Under the pieces are notes generated by a model. That model saw only the letters and a list, made by a program, of their open reading frames with translations. It was not told the DNA's origin and ran no database searches. This document shows, piece by piece, positions 9,299 to 18,057 of a stretch of DNA of 64,000 nt; within the stretch, counting starts at the first letter, position 1; each line of letters starts with the position of its first letter. Position numbers and translations under genes: made by a program. The stretch is from JADJOY01 sp016713535 [NCBI: Deltaproteobacteria bacterium]. Lineage in GTDB: Bacteria; JADJOY01. The stretch covers positions 1-64,000 of the forward strand of contig JADJOY010000022.1 of assembly GCA_016713535.1 (NCBI GenBank). Direction: 5' to 3'.

Positions 9299-10361
9299 GA
9301 ATCCCTCTCGTCACCCGACCGCGCGGGCGCGGCCGCGTCCTCGACCGGAGCGGGGCTCAGACGCTCGAGTCGGCGCTCGAGCGCACGCACCCGCGCGCGC
9401 AGCTCGGGAAGGCTGCTCTCGGCCGCCTTGATCTTGAGGAAGTCGCGGTGCGGGACCGGCGGCCGGCCGGTCACCTCGGCACCCGCGGGAATGTCGCCCG
9501 GCACTCCGGATTGCGCCCCGATCCGCGCCCGATCCCCGATCGAGATGTGCCCCACCACGCCGACCTGGCCGCCGAGCTGGACCCAGGTGCCGATCCTGGT
9601 GGATCCGGCGATCCTGACCTGCGCCGCGAACGCGCAGTGCGGCCTGACGTTCACGTTGTGGGCGATCTGGACCAGGTTGTCGATCTTGGCACCCCGTCCG
9701 ATGCGGGTCTTCCCAGGGTCGCGCGGTCGATCGTCGTGTTCGCCCCGAGCTCGACGTCGTCCTCCAGCACCACCCTCCCCCACTTGTGGGATCTTCACCC
9801 AGCCGTCCCGGGTCGGCGCGAAGCCGAAGCCGTCTCCTCCGACAACGCAGCCCGGCTGGAGGATCACCCGGTCCCCGATGACCGAGCTTTCCGCACCACC
9901 ACGCCCGGGTGGAACCAGCCGTCCTCACCGATCGTGCAGTCGTCGCCGACGTGGATACCGGCCGTCAGGACCGTGCGCGCGCCGATCCGCGTGCGTTCGC
10001 CCACCGTGCACAGGGGGCCGATGGAAGCGGACGCGTGGATCCACGCGGATCCAGCGACCACGGCCGAAGGATGGATTCCGGCCGCGCGGCGCTCGCGCGG
10101 GTGGAACCGCTCGAGCGCCTTCGACAGCGCCAGGTAGACGGTGGGGGTGAGCAGCAGATTGCCGGGCAGCTCTCCGAGGTCCGGAGTCACGAGCAGAGCC
10201 GACGCGCCACATGCCCGAGCCGCCGATCGGTAGCGGGGGCTGGCGACGAACGAGAGCAACCCGGCCCCCGCGAGATGCAGCGGTGCGACCCCCTCGATCG
10301 TCACGTCGGGATCGCCGCGGAGCTCGACCCGGAGCTCGGACGCCAGGTCACCCAAACGCAT
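9295..10361 (-). CDS. lpxD: UDP-3-O-acylglucosamine N-acyltransferase LpxD (three small indels)
   Basis: LpxD adds the second, N-linked acyl chain in lipid A synthesis. The N-terminal uridine-binding domain ([10 protein letters not shown], ...[12 protein letters not shown]) is followed by hexapeptide beta-helix repeats. The catalytic His lies in [10 protein letters not shown], and a C-terminal helix ends the protein. Three breaks are visible. Near 9888 (after HPGVVVRK) the frame moves to [13 protein letters not shown]. Near 9775-9781 (a G-rich run) about 20 residues are garbled. Near 9712 the frame returns at [12 protein letters not shown]. Translating the alternative frame over the garbled part gives [21 protein letters not shown], exactly the expected family sequence. 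The indels are therefore almost certainly errors, and the intact protein would be about 355 residues. Confidence 0.88.
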
Positions 10362-10433
10362 CGTTTCGCCTCGTGGTGGTGGGTGCGCCCGTGCGCCGGA
10401 GGCGCACGGGCGGTGACTCGGGGATCGTGCGCC

Positions 10434-11006
10434 TCAGGGCTTCGAGCCCTTGCCCTCGGCGGCGGTCGGCGCTGGCATGCCCTCGGCGTCGAAGCGCTGG
10501 ATCAGCTTGTCGGTGAGGTCGTACGCGTTGTCCGAATAGAGGAGGTTGTGCGACTCGAACACCAGCGAATAGCCATCGTCCTTCGCCACCCGCTGCACGA
10601 TGTCGGCGAGCGCCTTGAGGATGCGCTGGGCGGCCTCGCCTTCCTTGCGCTTGAGCTCGTCTAGCACGTCGCTGCGGTAGCGCACGGCGTCCTTCTTGGT
10701 GCTCTCGATCTCGCGCTGCTTGTCGGCGAGGGCGTCGTCCTTCAGCGTGAGGCGCTGCTTGTCGACATCCTCTTGCAGCTTCTGGAGCTTCTTCGACATC
10801 TCGTCGAGCTGGGCCTGGGCCTTGTTCACCTCGGCCTCGAGCTTCGCCTTGGTCGCCTTCCCCTCCTTCGACGTGGTCAACGCACGCTGCAGATCGACGA
10901 CGCCGATCTTGACCCGCGCGTCCTGCGCATGGGCGGTAAGAGGCAGCGACAGCGCCGCGGCGACCAGCACGGACGCACGGAGCAAGGGGGTGAAGTAGCG
11001 GGGCAT
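10434..11006 (-). CDS. skp: Periplasmic chaperone Skp/OmpH family
   Basis: Skp holds unfolded outer-membrane proteins on their way to BamA. The 190-residue product begins with a signal peptide (MPRYFTPLLRASVLVAAALS, cleavage near AHAQDA), then the conserved KIGVVDLQRAL strand. A long Lys/Glu/Gln-rich coiled coil (about residues 50-130) forms the tentacles, and a closing strand domain ends the protein (IVQRVAKDDGYSLVFES). An AAGGAAGGA Shine-Dalgarno lies 6-8 nt before the ATG at 11006. It follows bamA after 79 nt and precedes lpxD after 72 nt, the standard bamA-skp-lpxD order. Confidence 0.92.
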   Translation of the reverse strand: MPRYFTPLLRASVLVAAALSLPLTAHAQDARVKIGVVDLQRALTTSKEGKATKAKLEAEVNKAQAQLDEMSKKLQKLQEDVDKQRLTLKDDALADKQREIESTKKDAVRYRSDVLDELKRKEGEAAQRILKALADIVQRVAKDDGYSLVFESHNLLYSDNAYDLTDKLIQRFDAEGMPAPTAAEGKGSKP

Positions 11007-11085
11007 GAGACGTCCTTCCTTTCTTGTTTCCGCGACCGCGCCGCGGGTGTTTACGGGATATCGACGAAGCAGCGCCCGCCGCCGC

Positions 11086-13374
11086 TCACAGCGGCGCGCC
11101 CACGCTGAACTGGAGCGAGCTCGCGTCGTCCCCTTCGCGGCGGACCAGAGGATAGCCAATCTCGAGCCTGAGCGGCCCGAGTGGCGAGAGCCAACGGAAC
11201 CCGAATCCCGCGGACGTCCGGAGCTTGTCGAGCTCGTACCCCACGCCCTCGGGATAGGCCTCGCCGGCGTCGAAGAACACGAGCCCCTTCAGCCCGAAGC
11301 TCGGCACCAGCGGGAAGATGAACTCCGTGTTGACGATGAGCTGCTTGTTGCCGCCGATCTCGTCCCCGGTGATCGGATCCTTGGGCCCGAGCGTTCGCAC
11401 GTCGTAGCCACGCACCGAGTTGATGCCACCCACGAAGTAACGCTCGAACAGCGGCAGATCCTGGCCGTCCTCGAGCGACGCGCCATAGCTGATCCGGCCA
11501 CGCAGCGCGAACACCGTCCCCCACACCACCGGGACGTACCACGCGGTACGGGCCTCGAGCTTGTAGAAATCGCTCGTGCCGCCGAGGAACACTCCGGCGA
11601 GCTCGGCGCTCATCAGGTTGTCGGAGCCGCGCGTCGGATCGAAGCGGTTGTTGAGCGTGTTGCGGCGCACCGCGGCGGTGATGCTGGAGATCTCGTCGGT
11701 ACCCTCCTCGGCGCGTAGCGTGGCCGAGGCGTTGATCGCCACGTCCGAGATCTCCACGTGCTCGAAGCCGTACGTCAGGCTGCCGTCGATGAACTCGATC
11801 AACGGATAGCCGATGGTCGCGTTACCACCGAGCCGGGAGCGAGTGAAGTCGTTGAAGTCCTGCTGGTCGTTGAACACCGAGAGCCCGGCCGAGATCCGCG
11901 TGTCGAGGAGATAGGGCTCGGTGAACTGCAGGTCGATCAACTGACGGCGCGAGCCCAGGTCGGCGTTCGCGACGAGGCTCTCACCGAGCCCCCGGAAGTT
12001 GTGCTGCGTGACGCGGAGGTTCACCAGGAAGGAGTCGACGCTCGAGAACCCGGCGCCCGCCGAGAGGGTTCCGGTCTGCCCCTCCTTGACCTTGATCTTG
12101 AGATCGACCTCGTCGTCCTTCTGGGTCCGGTTCTCCTCGAAGTCGATCGTGTCGAAGAAGCCGAGCCGCTCCAGGCGTTGCTTCGAAACGCGCAGGCGCG
12201 CGCCCGAGTAGGTGCTGCCCTCGCTCACGCGCAGCTCGCGCCGCACCACCTTGTCGCGGGTCTTGGTGTTGCCCTCGACCTCGATGCGCCGGAAGTGGAC
12301 CTTCTTGCCCTGCTGGATCTGGAACACGACCTCGACGGTGTGCGCGTCGCGGTCGAGCTTCGTCAGCGGATCGACCTTCGCGAACGCGAAGCCGCGGTCG
12401 GCGTAGACCTCGGTCAGCCGCTGGATGTCCTGCCGCAGGAGGTCGCGGTTGAGGATGTCGTCCTTCTTCGACTGCACGCGGTCGACCAGCGGGTAGCCGT
12501 CGGGATCAGGGAGGACGTCCCCCGAGAGCGCGGTCGAGGAGATCCGGTACTGGGGTCCCTCGTCGATGCCGATCGTCACGTGAAGGCCGTCGTCCCGGAA
12601 GTCGAGCCGGGGCTCGGACACGCGATGATCCAGGTAGCCGTTGTTGTAGTAGAGCGACGAGATCCGCGCGACGTCGCCGTCGAGCTGCTCCTTGCGGTAG
12701 AGCCCGCGCTCGGTGAGCCAGCTCAGGAACCACTTCTCCTTGGTCTCGATCACGTCGAGGATCGCGTCGCTGTCGAAGTGCTCGTTTCCCTCGAACGCGA
12801 ACTGGACGACGTAGACCTCCTCGTTCTCGCGGATCTTGTAGACGACGTCGACGGTTTGCTCGCTGGGCAGGACCTCGCTCTCGACCTGCGCGTGGGTGTA
12901 GCCCTTGGCATCGTAGAGCTCACGGATCTTCTTGACGTCCGCGCGCACCTTGTCGTCGTCGAGGAGCTCGCGCGGCTTGACCTCGACGACCTCCCGGATC
13001 TTGTCCTCGTTGATCTCGTCGTTGCCCGTGATCCGCACCTCGTGAACGCGGGGGTTCTCGGTGAGGACGAAGGTCACGACGGTCCCGACGGCGCCCGGAT
13101 CGCTGCGCACCTGGATGTCGCGGAAATACCCGAGGCGATAGAGCGCCTTGACGTCGGCGCGGATCACGTCCGCGTCGAGCGGAGCGCCCGTATGGGTCCG
13201 GATCTCCTGCATCAAGCGGTCGGACTCGACGAGGCGGTTTCCCTCGAAGCGCACCGACTCGACGGTCACGTTCGCCGCCGACGCCGTTCCGGCCGATGCA
13301 CACGCCAGCAGCGCCAGGGCGAGCCCCAGGGCCCACGCGGACCACGTCCAACGATTCTCGTCACGGCTCGTCAT
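11086..13374 (-). CDS. bamA: Outer membrane protein assembly factor BamA
   Basis: BamA is the central Omp85 subunit that folds beta barrels into the outer membrane. The 762-residue product has a signal peptide, then five POTRA domains (first VTVESVRFEGNRLVESDRL, last RIEVEGNTKTRDKVVRREL). The 16-strand barrel starts around FSAGAGFSSVDSF-type strands. The loop 6 motif VRGYD is present, and the last strand ends with SLQFSVGAPL. The ATG at 13374 overlaps the lolD stop by 4 nt and is preferred over the longer frame to 13434, because the signal peptide (WALGLALALLACASAGTASA) then sits near the start. Confidence 0.95.
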   Translation of the reverse strand: MTSRDENRWTWSAWALGLALALLACASAGTASAANVTVESVRFEGNRLVESDRLMQEIRTHTGAPLDADVIRADVKALYRLGYFRDIQVRSDPGAVGTVVTFVLTENPRVHEVRITGNDEINEDKIREVVEVKPRELLDDDKVRADVKKIRELYDAKGYTHAQVESEVLPSEQTVDVVYKIRENEEVYVVQFAFEGNEHFDSDAILDVIETKEKWFLSWLTERGLYRKEQLDGDVARISSLYYNNGYLDHRVSEPRLDFRDDGLHVTIGIDEGPQYRISSTALSGDVLPDPDGYPLVDRVQSKKDDILNRDLLRQDIQRLTEVYADRGFAFAKVDPLTKLDRDAHTVEVVFQIQQGKKVHFRRIEVEGNTKTRDKVVRRELRVSEGSTYSGARLRVSKQRLERLGFFDTIDFEENRTQKDDEVDLKIKVKEGQTGTLSAGAGFSSVDSFLVNLRVTQHNFRGLGESLVANADLGSRRQLIDLQFTEPYLLDTRISAGLSVFNDQQDFNDFTRSRLGGNATIGYPLIEFIDGSLTYGFEHVEISDVAINASATLRAEEGTDEISSITAAVRRNTLNNRFDPTRGSDNLMSAELAGVFLGGTSDFYKLEARTAWYVPVVWGTVFALRGRISYGASLEDGQDLPLFERYFVGGINSVRGYDVRTLGPKDPITGDEIGGNKQLIVNTEFIFPLVPSFGLKGLVFFDAGEAYPEGVGYELDKLRTSAGFGFRWLSPLGPLRLEIGYPLVRREGDDASSLQFSVGAPL

Positions 13375-14165
13375 GCGCTGGGTCCCCGGTCCGGCCCGCT
13401 CGCCACCAGCCGACCGTCTAACATACGAAAACAACGCCCCATCCTGGCCGCGAGCTCAGGGTTGTGCGTGACCACGACGAGCGTGGTGCCGCGGCGACCA
13501 TTCATGTCGAGCAACAGATCGAAGACACGCTCGCCGGTGGAGACGTCGAGATTGCCGGTGGGCTCGTCGGCGAGCACCACCGCAGGGCTCATCACGAGCG
13601 CCCGCGCGAGCGACACCCGCTGCTGCTCCCCCCCCGACATCTCGCCGGGCCGGTGCGTCAGCCGATGCCCGACGCCGACCTCTTCCAGCAACCCCGCGGC
13701 GCGCTCACGCGCCGCCTTTTCGCTCTCACGCGCGATCAAGGCCGGCATCATGACGTTCTCGAGCGCCGAGAACTCGGGCAGGAGGTGGTGGAACTGGAAC
13801 ACGAAGCCGACCTGGCGGTTTCGGAGCTCGGCCCGCGCCAGCTCGCTCAGGCCATACACGTCCCGGCCGCCGATCTCGACCCGTCCGGCGGTGGGGCGCT
13901 CGAGCCCGCCCAGGACGTGGAGGAGGGTCGACTTGCCCGCACCGGAGGCCCCCATGATCGCCACCGACGAGCCGCGCTCGACGCTCAGGTCGACTGCGCG
14001 CAGCACCTCGACGGTCACGGCGTTCTTCTGGAACGACTTGCTGAGCCCGATCACCGCGACGCCGAGGGCATCGATCGAGGAGGCGTCGCCGCCGACGGCG
14101 GCGGAAGGGGCCGAGGAGATTCGAGGATCGGTCACGGGTGTGGTGGGATGCGCGAGCGCGGTCAC
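13371..14165 (-). CDS. lolD: Lipoprotein-releasing ABC transporter ATPase LolD
   Basis: LolD powers release of outer-membrane lipoproteins from the inner membrane to LolA. It shows Walker A GASGAGKST, Q-loop VFQFHHLLPEF, signature MSGGEQQRVSLARAL, Walker B VVLADEPTGNLD and the switch His VVVTHNPEL. The GTG at 14165 overlaps the lolC stop. The first ~35 residues (Ala/Ser/Pro-rich, before VAVIGLSKSFQ) are an extension of unknown use. The product is 264 residues. With the adjacent LolC-type permease it forms the usual pair. Confidence 0.93.
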   Translation of the reverse strand: MTALAHPTTPVTDPRISSAPSAAVGGDASSIDALGVAVIGLSKSFQKNAVTVEVLRAVDLSVERGSSVAIMGASGAGKSTLLHVLGGLERPTAGRVEIGGRDVYGLSELARAELRNRQVGFVFQFHHLLPEFSALENVMMPALIARESEKAARERAAGLLEEVGVGHRLTHRPGEMSGGEQQRVSLARALVMSPAVVLADEPTGNLDVSTGERVFDLLLDMNGRRGTTLVVVTHNPELAARMGRCFRMLDGRLVASGPDRGPSA

Positions 14166-15415
14166 TCGTAGCGCAACGCCTCGGCGGGATCGAGGCGGGA
14201 AGCCTGCCAGGACGGATAGATCGTGGCCAGATAGGAGATCGCGATCGCCACCAACGCCACCACCAGGACGTCGATCGAGTTCACCTTGCTCGGCACCTCG
14301 TCGATGTAGAACACCCCCTTCGGGATGATCTGGCAGCTGCAGACCTTCTCGACCACCCGGGCGAGCCGGGTGAGGTTGAGCGCCGTCACGAGCCCCACGC
14401 TGACGCCGATCGCGGTGCCGGCGAGCCCGACCGTCAGGCCCTCGACCTGGAAGATCTTGCGGATGCTCTTCGCCGAGGCGCCCATCGACTTGAGGATGGC
14501 GATGTCCTTGGTCTTCTCGAGCACCGTCATGATGAGCGTGCTGACGATGTTGAAGCCCGCGACCAGCGTGATGAGCAGCACCACCATGAAGTAGACGAAC
14601 CGCTCGAGGGCGAAAGCCTCGAACAGGCTCTTGTTCATGTGGATCCAGTTGCGCGTGCTGTAGGGGAACCCGAGCGCATCCTGGACGTGCGTGGCGATCT
14701 CCTCCGCCTGATAGGGATCGGTGAGACGCAGCTCCACGCCCGTCACCTGGTCTCCGAAGCCGAGGAGGCTCTGCCCTTCGGCGAGGTGCACGTAGCAAAG
14801 CGAGTTGTCGTACTCGTGCATCCCGGAATCGAAGATCCCGACCACGGTGAGGGGGCGCGAGCTGAACGCAGGCCCGAACGGGGTGATCGAGCCGCGCGGC
14901 GACACCGCGTCGACGCGATCGCCGACTCCGACCGAGAGCTGGCTCGCGAGGTCCTTGCCGAGGATGACGCCTCCCGGCTTACCCTTCCCGCCCGGTGCCA
15001 GGTCCGCGAGGCTGCCCGACGCCAGGTCCGAGAGCACCTCGATCACCTTGGGAGCGGTCACGGGATCGATCCCGCGCACCACCACCCCCGAGCTCGAGAC
15101 GTCGTTCTTGAGCATGATCTGGGCATAGACGAAGGGGGTCGCCTCCGCGACACCGGGAGTCCGCCGTGCCACCTCGATCACGTGGCCCGGGTCGTCGATC
15201 CCGCCGCCGAACCTGAGCACCATGACGTGCGGGTTGATGCCGAGGATCTTGGACTTGAGCGCGTCCTCGAACCCCGTCAGCACGGCGAGCACGATGATCA
15301 GCGCGGCCACACCCACCGTGAACCCCGCGAGCGAGATCAGCGAGATCACCGACACGAAGGTCTGCTTGCCGCGGGTCCGCAGGTAGCGCCCGCCCACGAA
15401 GGTCTCGAACTTCAC
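14162..15415 (-). CDS. lolC: Lipoprotein-releasing system permease LolC/LolE family
   Basis: This is the integral membrane partner of LolD. The 417-residue product has one TM helix near the N-terminus (SLAGFTVGVAALIIVLAVL), a large periplasmic MacB-PCD-like domain (residues ~50-260) and three C-terminal TM helices (FVYFMVVLLITLVAG, VGLAGTAIGVSVG, VVALVAIAISYLA). The C-terminal coupling motif YPSWQASRLDPAEALRYE is typical. Only one permease gene is present, as in many deltaproteobacteria where a single LolCE-type protein probably forms a homodimer. It overlaps lysS upstream and lolD downstream by 4 nt. Confidence 0.92.
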   Translation of the reverse strand: MKFETFVGGRYLRTRGKQTFVSVISLISLAGFTVGVAALIIVLAVLTGFEDALKSKILGINPHVMVLRFGGGIDDPGHVIEVARRTPGVAEATPFVYAQIMLKNDVSSSGVVVRGIDPVTAPKVIEVLSDLASGSLADLAPGGKGKPGGVILGKDLASQLSVGVGDRVDAVSPRGSITPFGPAFSSRPLTVVGIFDSGMHEYDNSLCYVHLAEGQSLLGFGDQVTGVELRLTDPYQAEEIATHVQDALGFPYSTRNWIHMNKSLFEAFALERFVYFMVVLLITLVAGFNIVSTLIMTVLEKTKDIAILKSMGASAKSIRKIFQVEGLTVGLAGTAIGVSVGLVTALNLTRLARVVEKVCSCQIIPKGVFYIDEVPSKVNSIDVLVVALVAIAISYLATIYPSWQASRLDPAEALRYE

Positions 15416-16894
15416 TCGCCACTCCCCTCGACCGCGGCGTCCTCGGCCGCCGCTTCCTCGGCCGACTGCGGCCTGAGCTGCGGGAACAGCAGCACGTCAC
15501 GGATCGACACCGCGCCCGTGAAGAGCATCACCAGGCGATCGATGCCGATGCCGCAACCGGCGGTCGGCGGCAACCCGTGCTCGAGGGCGCGCACGTAGTC
15601 GTCGTCGATCCTGCGGATCCCGCTCGGGTCGTTCGCGACCTGGTCGAGGAACCGCTGGCGCTGATCGGCGGCGTCGTTGAGCTCGCTGAACGCGTTCGAC
15701 ACCTCGCGCCCGCCGACGTAGAGCTCGAAGCGGTCGACGAGCGAGGGGTCGGCGTCGTTCCGGCGCGCGAGCGGCGAGGTCTCGACCGGGAATCCCACCA
15801 CGAAGGTGGGATCGATCAGCTCCGCTTCGAAGAGGTGCTCGAAGAGCGCGAGCGTCACCTCGCCGGCGCTCGGGTCTCCCTCGACCGCGAGGCCGTTCGC
15901 ACGGGCGAGCGCGCCGACCTTCACGGGGTCCATGAGATCTGTCACCCCGACGCCGAGCCGCTCGGCGAGCGCCTCGCGCATGCGGAGACGCCGGAACGGA
16001 CGCTCCATCTGGATCGTGTGCTCGCCCCAGCTGAGGACCTTGGGGTCCTCGAGCAGACCCTCCCGGTGCAGTCCGTCCGCCACGTACACGAAGAGCTCCT
16101 CGACTTCCTCGATCAGGTCCTCGTAGGTCGCGAAGCCCTGGTAGAACTCGAGCATCGTGAACTCGGGATTGTGGCGGGTCGAGAGGCCCTCGTTGCGGAA
16201 GCAGCGCCCGATCTCGAACACCCGGTCGAGCCCTCCCACCACCAGGCGCTTGAGATACAGCTCGGGCGCGACCCGCAGGTAGAGGTCGACGTCGAGGGCG
16301 TTGTGGTGGGTCTGGAACGGCCGCGCCAGCGCCCCGCCGGGGAGCGCCTGCAGCATCGGGGTCTCGACCTCGAGGAAGCCTCGCTCGGTGAGGAAGGCGC
16401 GCACCAGCGAGACCACCCGCGCGCGGGTGACGAACGCGCGGCGCGTCCTCGTTGGCGATGAGGTCGAGGTAGCGTCGACGGTAGCGCGTCTCGATGTCCT
16501 TGAGACCGTGCCATTTCTCGGGGAGCGGGTGCTGCGCCTTGACCAGCAACCGCACCTCGCTGGCGGCGAGGGTGAGCTCGCCGGTCCGGGTGCGAAAAGG
16601 GCGCCCGCGCACCCCCACCACGTCGCCCGGACGGAGGCCGCGGAACACCGCGAACGCCTCCTCGCCGAGCACGTCCTTGCGGCCGTGGACCTGGAGCTTG
16701 CCGGTGCCGTCGAGGAGGTGCGCGAAGCCCGCCTTCCCCATGTCGCGCTTGGACACCACGCGGCCACCGATCGCGACCTCCGCGTCGAGGGGCTCACCAC
16801 CTACCACCGCGCGTTCGCCGAACTCGTCGGCCACTCCGCGAGCCCGATGGGTGGGCCGGAAGTCGTTCGGATACACCAGCCCTGAGCTCGTCAT
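15412..16894 (-). CDS. lysS: Lysyl-tRNA synthetase, class II (frame broken near 16440)
   Basis: LysS charges tRNA-Lys. The N-terminal OB-fold domain covers about residues 50-150 (VAIGGRVVSKRDMGKAGF). The class II core shows motif 1 around RRYLDLIANEDA, motif 2 FEIGRCFRNEGLSTRHNPEF and motif 3 GCGIGIDRLVMLFTG. The frame changes at IANEDA / RRAFVTRARVVS, near 16440, in a GCGCCGCGCG stretch. Two bases appear to be missing. Both parts are complete and together give about 494 residues, the normal size. The enzyme is essential, so a sequence error is the likely explanation. The ATG at 16894 overlaps the prfB stop. Confidence 0.93.
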
Positions 16895-18034
16895 ACGTCG
16901 ATCCCGTCGGAGGAGCCGTCACTGGCGCCCTCGCCCATCAGATAACCCTCGATGAACCGGTCGAGGTCGCCGTCGAGCACCGCGGTGGGATTGCCGGACT
17001 CGACACCCGTGCGGTGGTCCTTGACCATCTGGTAGGGCTGCAGCACGTAGGAGCGGATCTGGGAGCCCCATTCGATCTTCTTCTTCGAGCCCGAGAGGTT
17101 CTCCAGGTGCTTCTCCCGTGCCTCGAGCTCGAGCTCGAGGAGCTGGCTCCTGAGGAGCTTCATGGCGGTGTGCCGGTTCTTGTGCTGCGAGCGCTCGTTC
17201 TGGCACTGCACCACGATCCCGGTCGGGAGGTGGGTGATGCGCACCGCCGAGTCGGTGCGGTTGACGTGCTGCCCGCCCGCACCCGACGCCCGGTAGGTGT
17301 CTTCCTTCAAGTCGGCCTTGTTGATCTCGACCTCGACGTCGTCGTCGATCTCCGGCGAGACGCCCACGGAGCAGAACGACGTGTGCCGGCGCTTGGCCGC
17401 GTCGAACGGCGAGATCCGCACCAGGCGGTGAACGCCGCGCTCGGCGCGCATGTAGCCGTAGGCGTGTCCGCCCCTCAGGATCAAGGTTGCGCTCTTGATG
17501 CCGGCGTCGTCGGCCATGAGGAGATCGACCACCTCGCTCTCGAAACCGCGGCGCTCGGCCCAGCGCTTGTGCATGCGCAGCAGCATCTCGGCCCAGTCCT
17601 GCGCCTCCGTGCCGCCGGCTCCCGCGTGGATCGCGACGATCGCATTGCGGTGATCCTCGGGTCCCGAGAGCATCCGCTCGAGCTCACGGTCACGCACCCA
17701 GCCTTCGAGGAAGTCGACTCGCTGCTCGAGCTCCGCCACTGCTTCGGCCTCGCCCTCGCGCGCCATCTCCCCGTACACGGCTGCGTCGTCGAGAGCCGAG
17801 TCCGCCTTGGCCCAGGTGTCGAGCTCCTCGCGGACCTTGCTGCGATCGCGCAGCACCGCTTGAGCCTTGTCACGATCGTTCCAGAAGTCGCCCTGCGAGC
17901 TCAGCTCGTCGAGCTCGTTCAGCTTTCGCTTCGTGGCCTCGAGGTCAAAGATGCCCCCGAATGTCGGAGATCTTCTGCCGCACCTTCGCGAGACGCCCCT
18001 CGGCGTCGAGCACGCGCTCTTCCAGCTCCACCAT
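16891..18034 (-). CDS. prfB: Peptide chain release factor 2, expressed through a +1 programmed frameshift
   Basis: RF2 terminates translation at UGA and UAA. The start ATG at 18034 (GGGGGA Shine-Dalgarno) opens a 29-codon first frame [15 protein letters not shown]...DIRGHL that stops at an in-frame TGA (17947-17945). Slipping +1 at CTT-TGA-C continues as [17 protein letters not shown] into the main frame. The recognition motif SPF lies in [12 protein letters not shown] and the catalytic GGQ in [14 protein letters not shown]. The total length is 3n+1 nt, as expected for one +1 shift, giving 380 residues. This frame break is genuine, unlike the others in the window. Confidence 0.96.
17944..17959 (-). 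promoter_or_regulatory. prfB: RF2 programmed +1 frameshift site (autoregulatory)
   Basis: Read on the minus strand the site is CGGGGG-CAT-CTT-TGA-C. An internal Shine-Dalgarno-like G-run sits three bases upstream of the slippery CTT, then a UGA stop followed by C. This is the arrangement known from Escherichia coli prfB, with the same three-base spacing. When RF2 is scarce, the ribosome pauses at UGA and slips forward one base, completing RF2. Confidence 0.95.
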
Positions 18035-18057
18035 GTCGATTCCCCCGGGTTCGAGAT

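Noticed and set aside
11758-14328. Very long open frame on the plus strand antisense to bamA and lolD
   Set aside because: It mirrors the codon bias of real minus-strand genes in GC-rich DNA, has no recognisable domain, and the opposite strand has clear BamA and LolD motifs.
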